Of a DNA stretch of 64,000 nt, positions 37,301-44,800 are shown one piece after another; within the stretch, counting starts at the first letter, position 1, and each line of letters starts with the position of its first letter. Made by a program: the position numbers and the translations under genes. Source of the DNA: Aplidium turbinatum (lineage: Eukaryota; Chordata; Ascidiacea; Aplousobranchia; Polyclinidae); the NCBI GenBank assembly GCA_918807975.1, contig OU964923.1:3286001-3350000 (forward strand). The letters are read 5' to 3'. The notes beneath the pieces were generated by a model, which made no database searches, had not been told where the DNA came from, and saw only the letters and a program-made list of their open reading frames with translations.

Positions 37301-37985
37301 CATGTCATCTAAAAAATCGAAAATCACAATTGTAATTGTCATATAGCTCGAAGATTATCGATATGGATATAAAAACAATAAAAAAGTGTTTTTCTCAAAT
37401 TACTTTTTTTCTGAAGCAGATACGACTTTAACCTCTCGTAAGTATAGATAGGAAATCGTATATTCTGCATCATTTGATACAAATTCCATACGTCTAGCCC
37501 AAGTAGTTTTCGAGATATTGAAAAAACGCGAAAAATCGCGTGGGGCACCCTCAAGATGACGTCATAATGAAAAAATAATGCCAGATTCGTAATCAGCGGC
37601 CAAAACTCCATCAGAAAAAAAGGTACTCGTTTTGAAATTTAAAAGTGGTGAAATTTTGAAACACCCTACGCTATACGCTAAAAAACCGCGAAAACTTTAC
37701 GGCGTTGCCTCAAGCGCAAACTATCCAAAAAATGTGGCCGCAAGCGTTAGCGTATACAAAAGTTTGCGGCGTATACGTACATCTCTGCATATAGGCTATA
37801 GTTTTAACGTGGACTCGAAAGTTTTGCAATTGTGATTGAAGTAAGGTAGCTTATTGCTCAAAATTTAATTTTTTATCTCAATTTAACGTAAGATTATAAA
37901 TTTACCAAATTTGCAGATGAACTTGGTGTACCAAGAAATTCTTGCCAAGAAGGATGCTATGAAATCGCGGACTCTCGGTGAATAA
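7391..37985 (+). CDS. TEX11: TEX11/SPO22/ZIP4-like meiotic TPR protein
   Basis: This is a 22-exon gene for about 1035 aa. Coding exons: 7391-7439, 7777-7943, 10534-10725, 11373-11490, 12022-12119, 12864-13100, 15199-15326, 20868-21002, 21944-22095, 22411-22500, 23171-23334, 23712-23814, 24350-24554, 25219-25408, 25827-25974, 26361-26431, 26844-26957, 32708-32963, 33298-33433, 34147-34273, 34744-34902, 37917-37985. All junctions are GT-AG and the phases add up to one open frame. The ATG has an in-frame TAA 12 bases upstream. Recognisable family blocks are WLDVAEYGKAEAVLLKA (exon 4), HAIKWLQFSYECGK (exon 6), LRLLAHVYCETG (exon 7), KLHRNRAACLLSLG (exon 11), TWNMALQFNDNPSKMKGLF (exons 15-16) and FPEVDKLWFSIRSWNVGV (exon 21). 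The family is an all-helical TPR scaffold acting with SHOC1/SPO16-type partners on meiotic chromosomes to promote crossovers. Exon 14 carries an acidic, Ser-rich spacer (about residues 628-665). Human TEX11 is about 940 aa, so length fits. Least certain are the short first exon and the 22-aa last exon. Confidence 0.88.
8216..8392. mobile_element. MITE with 8-bp TSD and unlike ends
   Basis: It is flanked by ATCCATAG (8208-8215 and 8393-8400). One end reads CGGAATGGCCCGTTTCGG; the other, reversed, reads GGGTCTGCTACTATTCGG. The interior repeats GAATCGGACTCACC. A relative with the same two ends lies at 51154-51446 in the other orientation. It is inside TEX11 intron 2 and has no coding capacity. 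Confidence 0.7.
8401..10146. other. TEX11 intron 2 sequence, nothing recognised
   Basis: No exon-like stretch, inverted repeat or tRNA-like block stands out in this AT-rich intronic DNA. Short ORFs here lack codon or similarity support. Confidence 0.4.
10147..10415. repeat. Inverted array of TTCTTCGTAAA units
   Basis: The left half (10156-10265) repeats a unit of about 11-23 bp of the form TTCTTCGTAAA(G)CA. The right half (10298-10415) carries the reverse complement, TTTACGAAGAATTG. The whole can fold into a long imperfect hairpin around a 30-bp centre. It resembles the subterminal repeats of a MITE, but no TSD is evident. It lies in TEX11 intron 2, just before exon 3. Confidence 0.6.
10840..10972 (+). 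repeat. SINE fragment, 5'-truncated
   Basis: The block from ACACCGGGGCCGAGGG through ACTCACCAGTCACCACGAGG and TTGGCAACATGAGTCC matches the reverse complement of 24835-24975. The tRNA-like head seen in that copy is absent here. The apparent 139-aa ORF running out of TEX11 exon 3 reads through this repeat and is not coding beyond 10725. Confidence 0.6.
11140..11275 (-). repeat. tRNA-derived SINE (GGTCATACCAGAGAC family)
   Basis: On the - strand a tRNA-like head is followed by a diverged B-box (GGGTCCGATGCCC) and the family-specific GGTCATACCAGAGACTTTTT. The same order occurs at 11636-11775 on the + strand and at 17805-17895 on the - strand. It lies in TEX11 intron 3. Confidence 0.6.
11636..11775 (+). 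repeat. tRNA-derived SINE (GGTCATACCAGAGAC family)
   Basis: The head resembles a tRNA with GGCGGGCTAGTAGTC (A-box region) and GGTTCGATAC (B-box, 11691-11700), followed by GGTCATACCAGAGACTTTTT. It is in TEX11 intron 4 and faces the copy at 11140-11275, so the two bracket exon 4 in opposite orientations. Confidence 0.65.
12460..12685 (-). repeat. tRNA-derived SINE (AAGCCTTCGGCACTA family)
   Basis: On the - strand the first 70 bases look very like a tRNA: GGGAGGGCGCAACG near the start and the intact B-box GGTTCGACTCCCGGC (12613-12627). The 3' body has GTGCCGAAGGCTTA and is shared with 24630-24834. It lies in TEX11 intron 5. It is a SINE rather than a gene because it carries a long shared non-tRNA tail. 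Confidence 0.7.
13170..14882. mobile_element. hAT-type element in TEX11 intron 6
   Basis: The ends CATAGGCGTCGA and TCGACGCCTATG are perfect inverses, flanked by the 8-bp TSD ATCACTCC (13162-13169 and 14883-14890). Subterminal GGGTGGGCG / CGCCCACCC words occur near both ends. At 1713 bp it is too short for a full hAT transposase. A 135-aa - strand ORF (14416-14823) shows no motif I recognise. It is probably a decayed or deletion derivative. Confidence 0.8.
15327..16450. other. TEX11 intron 7 before the nested gene
   Basis: No inverted repeat or coding similarity is seen. The ATTGAAACAAATAAATTGACTTG stretch near 15822 resembles a LINE 3' tail. The nested gene's promoter would lie here, but I cannot point to a specific element. 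Confidence 0.35.
16451..18693 (+). CDS. Unrecognised Ser-rich protein, gene nested in TEX11 intron 7
   Basis: Three exons, 16451-16504, 17038-17558 and 18474-18693, join in phase with GT-AG borders to 264 codons plus a TGA stop. An in-frame TGA lies about 24 bases before the ATG. Residues 19-135 are rich in Ser, Asp and Pro. Residues about 139-178 are basic (PKKRLGSA, KPRNRSLSWNYRNKM, AAERRKQLQQL) and may hold a nuclear signal and an R-x-R-S-x-S type phosphosite. The last 60 residues look folded and helical (ISVSHEDIVKAQVRERHLAEGFAEA by composition). There is no signal peptide or membrane segment. I do not recognise the family. It cannot be part of TEX11, because exons 7 and 8 of that gene join directly in phase around it. 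Confidence 0.7.
17805..17895 (-). repeat. tRNA-derived SINE (GGTCATACCAGAGAC family)
   Basis: The - strand shows GGTTCGATATCC (B-box) followed by GGGTCATACCAAAGACATTTT. It is the same family as the two copies around TEX11 exon 4. It sits in the last intron of the nested gene. Confidence 0.55.
18694..20867. other. TEX11 intron 7 after the nested gene
   Basis: The nested gene's 3' UTR must begin here, but I see no clear AATAAA close to the stop. Apart from the dispersed repeat at 19255-19450, nothing is recognised. GTGTAACCC occurs twice near 20355, too short to call a repeat array. Confidence 0.35.
19255..19450 (-). repeat. Dispersed repeat, copy 2 of 3
   Basis: It is the reverse complement of the family at 6825-7020 and 22860-23040, sharing GACAGAGTGAGGTTTCC, TTGTTGCCTGAATTATTCCA and AAGCGCACACTTCAAGAG. 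It continues into a CTGCCAGGATTAAGCTCTC block that also recurs near 23950. Unclassified. Confidence 0.5.
22225..22275. repeat. Half copy of the small CAGACAGCAAAAT MITE
   Basis: The stretch TCGCAAAATTTGTCAGTTTTACATTG and GATTCGACGTCTGCAG matches one arm of the palindromic MITE family seen at 923-997 and 40066-40133. It lies in TEX11 intron 9. Only one arm remains. Confidence 0.45.
22860..23040 (+). repeat. Dispersed repeat, copy 3 of 3
   Basis: It matches 6825-7020: AGCCTTGATAGGTTATTC, ACGCAGGGCCGGTTACC, GACAGAGTGAAGTTTCCG and TTGTTGCCGGGAAATTATTCC. It lies in TEX11 intron 10. Related short blocks (GAAGCTTTCTCAGTCCGA) recur near 23975 and 33045. Confidence 0.5.
24630..24834 (-). repeat. SINE (AAGCCTTCGGCACTA family)
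   Basis: The stretch GAGAAGATAAAGTTTTTG, TTTAAGCCTTCGGCACTA and GGCTAGTTCCTTCTTAGTGG parallels 12465-12600. The tRNA-like head is less clear here because another SINE abuts it at 24835. It lies in TEX11 intron 13. Confidence 0.55.
24835..25140 (-). repeat. tRNA-derived SINE
   Basis: The - strand starts with a tRNA-like head, TGGTAGTGCAGCGGAGAAGC (A-box region) and GTGTTTCAATCATGCGATCC (B-box region). The body runs through GGGCCGAGGGGTTTATCC and ends ACTCACCACGAGGAGG. A 5'-truncated copy lies at 10840-10972 in the opposite orientation. It is in TEX11 intron 13. Confidence 0.6.
25568..25800 (+). repeat. tRNA-derived SINE
   Basis: The head TAGCCGAGTGGTGACTGG (A-box) and GGTTCGAAACCGGTC (B-box) resembles a class II (Ser/Leu-like) tRNA. 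The tail ends CCTGGATACGACAAAAAAAT and matches the end of the SINE at 33745-33920. It lies in TEX11 intron 14, directly before exon 15. Confidence 0.65.
26991..32203 (-). mobile_element. Decayed piggyBac element filling TEX11 intron 17
   Basis: TTAA lies at both proposed borders (26987-26990 and 32204-32207), the target site used by piggyBac. The left end starts CCCTTACGAGGTTGGG. About 45 bp inside is a G-run followed by CTGTCGATTC, and the right end carries an inverted G-run followed by CTGTCAATTC, so the ends look like diverged TIRs. The transposase reading frame (28740-30446) lies between them on the - strand. The left border is only 30 bp past the splice donor of exon 17, and splicing is evidently tolerated. 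The borders are less certain than the transposase. Confidence 0.6.
28740..30446 (-). pseudogene. piggyBac transposase (DDE_Tnp_1_7), broken
   Basis: The - strand frames give an acidic N-terminus (MARQGFSAEEILQHVLLDSD), then a 437-codon frame with the piggyBac core. The core has LSLDKTLYPMR (first catalytic Asp), YDRFYTSIPLAQWLLDRG (second Asp region) and YDFTKGGTDIIDQRM (third). A frame change separates the N-terminus from the core near 30150. Another, near 28925, separates IIDQRM from SFTCKAKSPRWTTTAFAY. That stretch then jumps straight to a Cys-rich end (CQCCEKPLCPAH, VCQVCFC), so the segment normally between them is deleted. The copy is inactive. Confidence 0.85.
33745..33920 (+). repeat. 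tRNA-derived SINE
   Basis: The head has TGGCTTAGATGGTCAGAG (A-box) and GGTTCGACTCC (B-box). The tail GACGTAAGCCTGGATACGAT is shared with the SINE at 25568-25800. The two therefore have different tRNA-like heads joined to a common 3' end. It lies in TEX11 intron 19. Confidence 0.65.
33945..34030 (-). repeat. tRNA-like SINE head
   Basis: On the - strand TGGCAGAGCGATGGAAAGG (A-box) and TCGGTTCAATTG (B-box) are spaced as in a tRNA. The acceptor stem does not pair convincingly, so I take it as SINE-derived and not a tRNA gene. TEX11 intron 19. Confidence 0.4.
35430..37668 (+). mobile_element. Long-TIR element of the D-T-T transposase group, nested in a hAT
   Basis: The ends are TAGGGTGTTTCAAAATTTC and its inverse, with TIRs of about 345 bp (35430-35778 and 37325-37668) that differ at scattered positions. 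The 8-bp TSD CGCTATAC lies at 35422-35429 and 37669-37676. The interior carries a broken transposase (35892-37312) that stops almost against the right TIR, so the C-terminal part appears lost by deletion. The TSD length, terminal bases and D-T-T / C-x-x-H motifs suggest a distant hAT relative. The element at 42502-46096 shares the same architecture. Confidence 0.8.
35892..37312 (+). pseudogene. Transposase remnant, D-T-T-x-x-N-T-G family
   Basis: Three + strand frames in order: 35892-36332 (LPTCREVIEHYHYIQQ, then a helical stretch with a WRRASLPAIE motif), 36449-36937 (acidic and basic linker with LAGGKAYLKKRL) and 36995-37312. The last contains the probable catalytic block MSDTTALNTGKKSG, followed 20-odd residues later by HTLECLFHVNEI, a C-x-x-H box like that of hAT transposases. 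The frame ends just before the right TIR, so the C-terminal glutamate region is missing. From memory, similar uncharacterised proteins occur in cnidarians and arthropods. I cannot give a family name. Confidence 0.65.
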
Positions 37986-39214
37986 GCTTTCCTCATAAAG
38001 ATTTAGTCTTTTAACGTTTTTTCTTTGTTCTTTTTCACGTTGTTTTATGCGGAATTGCAACTTATTACAAATTTCACCATCACTTCAGTGGATTTCAGGG
38101 ATCAAACTCAGACATGTTGAGTGGTCACAACGGGAAACAGATGAAGTTGTAATATAGTAACTTCACTAGCAATGCCACTGAAACGTTCTGTAACGATTTT
38201 TTAACGCAATAATGGATTTGTGTACCTTGAGAAGCTTGTCATACCGGCTTCGATGACATAGTTGATGATTGGTTGTTCTTTGAGTACGGTTTGTATTTCT
38301 GATCACCACAGCTCTAACACCGCATGCCAATACATAGCAGGTTTCTACAAAGAGGTAGAAGCGACAGAAGGCGAACGTTGAAACTTGTTTGAGACTGAAA
38401 TAAGATCATTAAGTGAAATAAGATTAAGAGAGTTGCCAGCAGTTTTGACCCTTTTGGAGAGCAAGATGTCATTGTGAAACACACGATGGACTCGGTTTAT
38501 TCAGATACATGACATTGTGGAAATGCAGTATAAGTAGCCTAATGCTAACTAACGTATACAGTAGAAGAGTGAGAATGTTTGCAGACTTCCCAGCTCGCAA
38601 AATTAGTCCCTTTTACATTGATTCGACGTCTACAAACGTTGAAAAAGGATCACCCTTGCTACCTAGATGAGTGAAGCTGCCATATTAGATCAGTGTAGCC
38701 TGACCAATGACCACACGTGGAAGTGGTATCCTGTCCAGGGGTAGGCTACTACTGGCTGATCAGTGATCATATAAGTGGCGTGCACGCTCTATACCTCCAC
38801 AGCCAGAAAATCTGTCGTCAAAAGTAGACAAACCATGAAACCGCATGTGTGTGGTGTATTGGTCTATCTCAGAGATTCCCAACCTTTTTGAGCTAAGATC
38901 TTCTTTTAAAGTAAAGTAACCAACCTCATGAGATCTACCAGATCAACGTCCATATCGCAAAACCACACAGACCGTCTTCAATCATCAGCATGAGCAATAA
39001 TTTGATATGTCCACTTGCATTTGTTGAAACGTTTTCGAACAGAAAACCTGCTATCTTCAGCAAAACCAAAACCTTATCATAGAACATCATGTGCTGAGTC
39101 ACATGACTGCAATCAGCTGATTCGCGAGGAATCGTAGACTATGCCACGCATAATTGCGTTATTGTTTTCGGCAAGTGGAATACGATAAAGTGCCTACCTT
39201 TCCAAAAACACAGC
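37986..39214. other. TEX11 3' end and intergenic sequence
   Basis: The TEX11 3' UTR begins here. No canonical polyadenylation signal is obvious close to the stop. A diverged copy of the small CAGACAGCAAAAT MITE core (TCGCAAAATTAGTCCC, TTTTACATTGATTCGACG) lies at about 38589-38652. No coding region is supported. Confidence 0.4.
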
Positions 39215-39300
39215 CACATGATGCTCTTGAGCGGAGTCGAACCGGCACCCTTTTGAGGGTCATAACCTATCAGGAATCTGACTAACTTACTCGGAAATGT
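39215..39300 (-). repeat. tRNA-like SINE head
   Basis: The - strand has CGGTTCGACTCCGCTCAAGAG (B-box region) preceded by AGTTAGTCAGATTCC (A-box region). The same design occurs at 49490-49575 (CAGTTCGATACCGCTCAAAA). Two copies in the same orientation indicate a SINE family. Confidence 0.5.
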
Positions 39301-39309
39301 AAGTAGGCT

Positions 39310-39545
39310 ATTTCCGGCGGCACGGTAGAACAAAAAAAACAGGTATAAATCAGGTGGAGCTTGAAAAAGGGAAATCATTTCCTGCCTTCTGAGATTCATC
39401 TCTACGTCATATTTCAAATTCAGAATCTCATCCTTAAGAAAGGAACTTTCCAAATCGAAAAGTGGTTTGATCTTGGCAACAATGTCACCAACATCAATAC
39501 TAACTTGCACTTTAGCCTTATCCGGCAGCTCTACACTCAATGCAT
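39310..39545 (-). CDS. Orphan exon-like open frame with a coiled-coil look
   Basis: The - strand frame reads VELPDKAKVQVSIDVGDI, then a heptad-like stretch with LFDLESSFLKDEILNLKYDV. It is followed by a possible donor (GAGTAAGT, about 39296). A possible acceptor AG lies near 39549, and an in-frame TAA stands just upstream. Composition and heptads suggest a real exon, loosely like the CCDC24 C-terminal region, but no partner exons were found between FBXL17 and TEX11. It may be a lone remnant or an exon of a gene I could not assemble. Confidence 0.25.
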
Positions 39546-39589
39546 TGAGCTCGTCGGTTTATTCAATAGGCCAGACAATATTAATTGAA

Positions 39590-41438
39590 AGCTAGTGTAG
39601 GAAAAAAAATGATTTAATTTTTAAAAATGCGTTGTAAAGATCCCGTGCTTTACAGCGGCGTTGAACTGAAGTCATTTTGAGCGTCATACTAACGCAATTA
39701 CCTTCGGCCCCATTGGGGATAAAGTGCTTGGTAAAGTAAATTAGGCCTCCAGGTTCAGCCGTAAATAAAGGTTTGTAATCCTGAAGCTTCGGGCGGTTTC
39801 ACGCTGTTTAATGTTTATGTCGTCACATAATTGTTGAAGTGAACAGCCAAGTAGAGCAAGCCGACTGTATTCAAACAGTAACAAATAACAAATTGTATGA
39901 TTTTTTTAAACGCTCGCAAATACACCAATAAGGAAACTTAACAAATCTACAGCACAGCAACAATACGTCAGCGACTTTTAACTGTTGCTTGTTGAAAACT
40001 AAAGACCTTGCAAAACAATGACGTCAAAATTGAATAATTTTCAACGGTTTCACTTTAAAGAAGTTCGTTTTTACAATGATTCAACGTCTGCCAACGTTGA
40101 ATTGAATCAATGTAAAAATGACGGATTTTGTTGGTTAAGTAGGCTACTTAAGTAGCGAGAAATTAGCTATCCCCGTTCATTATACGCTGCTGTCTCGTCA
40201 AGCAGAGCAATAGGTGCAATAATAAGTAAAACTTCATCAAAGGTTGCAATACTTGTACAATGTACAGTGTATCGACTTGAAATGAGTTGTCATATTGAAC
40301 TACACGAAATCAACATTAGAACTTAACCATGAGACATTAAATATTTGGACTACAGTTAAAGCACAGCTCTACGATGTCATTGAGCATTGCAGGACAAGTG
40401 AGCATGTGCCAGCACTTCATCAGTAGGGCTGTTGAAGCGCCATATCACGTGACCTCACTTTTCTCGATGTTCTTACTTCATCAAACGGAGAAGATTTGTG
40501 GGTCTTGGATGACATGACAGCTCTCTAGTGGCTTCTCGGTGTACAAACTTTAAGGGGTACTGTGCAGTGCTGAATACATGGGAACACAAGCATATCCCAC
40601 CATGTACCAACAAACAGCATGCATTGTAGAAGTCGAATATTAACACCAGGGAGAGCTATACTGTTCAGGCGTGTTGGGAAAAATGAGAAACGTTGACTAA
40701 GAGTAACTTGTGAAAAATATTTCAAAAGCTGGGCAATATGATTGCAGCTTCTTGTCCTTCAAGTTCAATACAAACGACAAAGTTATTCGATGGTGTTGTG
40801 GACATGACATACTTCAGAACAGGCCAACACAAAGGTGGAATTTACCACCTTTTTCACAAAGCCTGTATTTTAACACTGAATGTATAAAACAGTTTAAATC
40901 GTCACGCATTTGACGCACCACAACATTTCAATTCAAGACGCTGCTGTTGGTCAATTATCATATGATGTCCATGAGGGGTGTCAAAACTGTCATATGACAC
41001 ATCACATTTGGTATTATATGGAGGAAGTGAAGCTGTCATTTGATACTTGAACCCCAATGTGAACTAACATTGTACCGTCAAGACATCAATAGAAACTGAA
41101 ACTATCAAATGCGCAAGTTGTAATATCCAGATACTTAAAACCTTCCAAATTTCACTGATCCTGTTCACTTTAAGGGCCTTGCGGCACATCTCGGACGAAC
41201 GCCTCATAACTAGACAAACCCAAACATTTCTTTGGGTCCAAAATCATTGTTCACCCTTTCGAGTTAGAGCATCTTACATCTCTTGAGCTTTAATCGTACC
41301 ACGAATGTCCCAAACCCATCTCAGCCAAGGTTGATGACAAGATTTAAACGATTTGTAATTTGGTCTTGGTCAGGACGAGAGGTTTTTTTCTGTAATTTTG
41401 TAAATGTGATTATTTTTTGATATAATATAATGCGTGCA
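39590..41438. other. Intergenic sequence between convergent genes
   Basis: Apart from the small palindromic MITE at 40066-40133, nothing is recognised. Both strands were read for exons and none is convincing. Confidence 0.4.
40066..40133. repeat. Small palindromic MITE (CAGACAGCAAAAT family)
   Basis: The foldback CGTTTTTACAATGATTCAACG / CAACGTTGAATTGAATCAATG shares its core with 923-997 and 55655-55745. There is no coding capacity. Confidence 0.5.
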
Positions 41439-41605
41439 CGGACATTTTGCCGAAAGGACATTTTGCCGATGGACAAATTGCCGAAAGGATTAAGGTTGTG
41501 AACGATAGACTAAAACACACTGTGGAGAATATCGATACATATGACACAAAAAGGAGTTTCGGCAAAATGTCCATTCAGCAAAATGTCCTTTCGGCAAAAT
41601 GTCCG
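41439..41605. mobile_element. Palindromic MITE (GGACATTTTGCCGA repeats)
   Basis: The 167-bp element starts CGGACATTTTGCCGAAAGG and ends with the reverse complement. Each arm contains tandem copies of GGACATTTTGCCGA-like words. No clean TSD is seen. It lies about 210 bp beyond the FBXL17 stop codon, possibly in its 3' UTR. Confidence 0.65.
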
Positions 41606-41818
41606 GGTACCAATATAATGTATCCTTTGAGAATAGAAGCCAATGCTTTAAGGATGTATCACTGAGGCACTCTACACCCGAGAGTGATAATGACGCAGAC
41701 AGCCAGAGGTAAGTGAAAACTACATGAGCACCACCTTCCGACCAAAGTTGAAACTAAACTTGCAACAAAACGTCATTTTGAAAATCCTCCAAAAACAATA
41801 GACAACACTGGCGAGCAC

Positions 41819-44800
41819 TCAAAAGGGTACGTACTCTATCTTCCCCCCAGACGCGATTACACGACGAGGTTTCTCCCGGGGGCGTGGCGTAGACGCGTGA
41901 AGCTTTTCCATGATCAATTCTTGCGTAACAATCCCTTTGTCCTCCACCGCCCATTGCCCTGATCTTATGAGCATTCTCTTCGCGTCTTGCAAAAACGTTG
42001 AGAAAGCGATATGTGGAAAGCGTTGTACAAGTTTCTCGAGCTCCTCGTCTTTCGCCTTTGTGAGGAAACAAACACATTAGTTGCAACCAACAATACCATG
42101 TAATGGTTTACAAGCGATGAGCGTCATTTGAACAACACGCAATTACAATGCCATGGTATGTCAAGATTGTGTGAAGCAAAATTTTGACAAACGTTAAAAA
42201 CAATTGATGTTAGAAAAAGTTGGATGCATTTATAAGTTTTAAAAAATATTTAAAAGCTAAAAATGATCGGAAAACAGGACTTATTGATCAAAACTTGTGT
42301 GCTATGAGATCCAGAAATTCAAAGTACCGCCCACAAGAGTTAAATGTGAAGCTGGCAATGGGGCTTTCATTGTACTGGTTTCAACACGTGACTTTGGTAC
42401 CTGTGAAGTATGTCCAACTCAATACAAAGCGTGCAAATATTATATGACGCTCGTGGGATGTCATGGAGAGTTGCCAAAATCGTCATATATGTTGTCCACA
42501 TTAGGGTGTACCATTTTGCAAAAAGTTTTTATAAATTAGTGCGGCTATGTGATACGGGTTTCCACCTTTGTTAAAAAGTATTTTGGTGGAGTTTCAGAAT
42601 TTTCCCGCCAAAACTGTGGTTCTGCCGCCATTTTGAAAAAATGGCGGCCATATAAGATATTATGAAAATCTACAGCTTTAAACTAGCGTAATGTGATCAT
42701 ATAATACGTCGATTACGGGGTTTTTGGGGTCACAGAACACGAATTTGGAGTCAAAAATGCTCTACGGCAACAATTTTGTAAAGTAAATTTTGACATATAG
42801 ATGTGACCACATAGGCGTAGCCAGGGGGGGGGCGAACGGGGCCATGGCCCCCCCCAAATTTTCAAAGTTTGGATTCCGAAGTTGAACCCTTTGTTGAAAA
42901 TATTGAATAAGACCTTCTGATGATCCGTTAGGTGAAGCAATTTGTAAAGGCTTCAGATAGTAATAACTATATTTGATTTTATAATTTGTATAAATTTATA
43001 TTGTTTTCCAAGACATCTGGCTATTAACACCCCCCAGGACTTGTTTTAGACACACAGAAAGACACCAATAAATTTTGCAAATCGTAAATCGCGCAAAGTT
43101 TACGCGATTTAGGCTTCTTTTAACTAATCTGTGGAAGCAATTTCAGAATCGCTTACTTTGTAGGATTTTTGTGTAGCTGAGTTTTTTGTGTTCTCTAATT
43201 TTAGCCGCAGTTTTTGCCCGTTTGTGTGTAGATAAGAGCTACCTTTAATAAGTTAATAGCTGTTTATCTGCTAATAAGTTTCATACAAATATTACCCTGA
43301 AAGTGTTTCCAGAAAGCGTTATAATCCATTATTTAAGTGTAATTTTGCAAAAATTTTCCGGGGGAGCATGCCCCCGGACCCCCCTAGAATACGCGTGCCT
43401 TCGGCACGCTCTAACCCCCACCAGCTTTATTGCTTTTCTTGCTTAGCCCACCAGGATGCGCCACTGCACATCAGGTGGCGATGTCTTAAATCAAACATTT
43501 TGTCGTTCTCTTCAATTCATCAAATATTTGGCCCCCCCCAACAATTTTTTCTGGCTACGCCACTGTGTGACCACACTATTTTGGATTGCAGATTCACATA
43601 AAAAGAGCATCTTATTGTCATTTTAACCTTAAAATGCATGTATGCATAAACTTTTCTAGTTGGTGTGATTATATCAATCAGCATAAGGGAAAAATTAGCA
43701 TGTACTTTCTCGTGTACTTTCACATCCGATAAAAACCTACTAACTAGTCTACAGTAGCCTGTAGCCTGTGACTTATATAGTTACTAACCTACCTACTTAT
43801 TAACTAATGGACGGCAGAAGAGTACCCCACGGCAGACCAAAAGGTTCGAAAAACCGAAGTGAACTCTCCCAACTGGGTAAATGCTTTACTTCTACACGAC
43901 GGAGATCACCATTAGCTACATTAACTCGAAGAGTAGCTAGTGATCGTATGCAAGTTACAAGATTCATATCAGTTATGCCACTGAATGAGACGGCCGGTGA
44001 AGCACGCCCGTCATTGGCACAAAAACCAAAAAGAAAGTATTTCCTCATTGGGAACACTAGCGAAAGACTAGGTGTTGCTAAGCTTCCTAAAAGCTCTGAT
44101 GTTCTTGCTAGGCTGTTGTTCCTCAGAGACGAAAGTCACAGAACGATCAATCAATCCATCGTGATGGCAAGGGAGGAAATTCGCCAGGTATGGAAACATC
44201 ATTTTGGCGTGGGTTTGGTATTTGGTAAGAAAAACGAGAAGCAATCTGAACAGAGAAGGAATCGTGTAAGGTTATTGTTAAAAATGCGGATATAGACCGG
44301 CATCTGAGGAATTTGTATGAAACTTGGTATCAACTAGAACATGATTCCAGGCGTGAGAGAAATAATAGTGATTCATTTGAAAAAACGTTTGCATGATATG
44401 GAAGAAAATCTCAAGGATCCTCTGGATATATGAAAGACTACTTGGTCAATTCGGCCAATTCTCATGCATTCTGGTATCATCGACTGGAAGGTAGATCTGG
44501 AACATCTGAAAAATCAGCTCCAGCGAGATCAAGTAGGTTGCGCATTTGGCAGAGATGCTCTGTAGAAGAGACGGGACAGCTAGAGAAAAATGACAAAGCG
44601 CAGCTGGTGCAAGGAAACAGAGAGAGGGTGTTGCTGACAATCTGAAAACAGTAAAGTTGGTCTTAAGTACAGATGAAGAAACAGAAAGTGACAGTGACAA
44701 CTGGAAAACTCCTGAAAGGAAGACAAAGAAAATGGGTATTATGTCGCCTACAGCTTTAACATCTGATCGACTTGGATTGAGCTATCGGCAAAGAACAATT

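Larger units (their letters stand above)
35059..37787. mobile_element. Outer hAT-type element in TEX11 intron 21
   Basis: The ends CAGTGATGTACGCGC and the inverted GTATACGTACATCTCTG are flanked by the 8-bp TSD CATATAGG (35051-35058 and 37788-37795). Subterminal words of the form GCGTATACGCTAAC occur on both sides. A short frame near 35328 begins MSLPIENILSTAALEGIG and may be the start of a lost transposase. The element was later interrupted by the 2239-bp element at 35430-37668. Confidence 0.85.
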
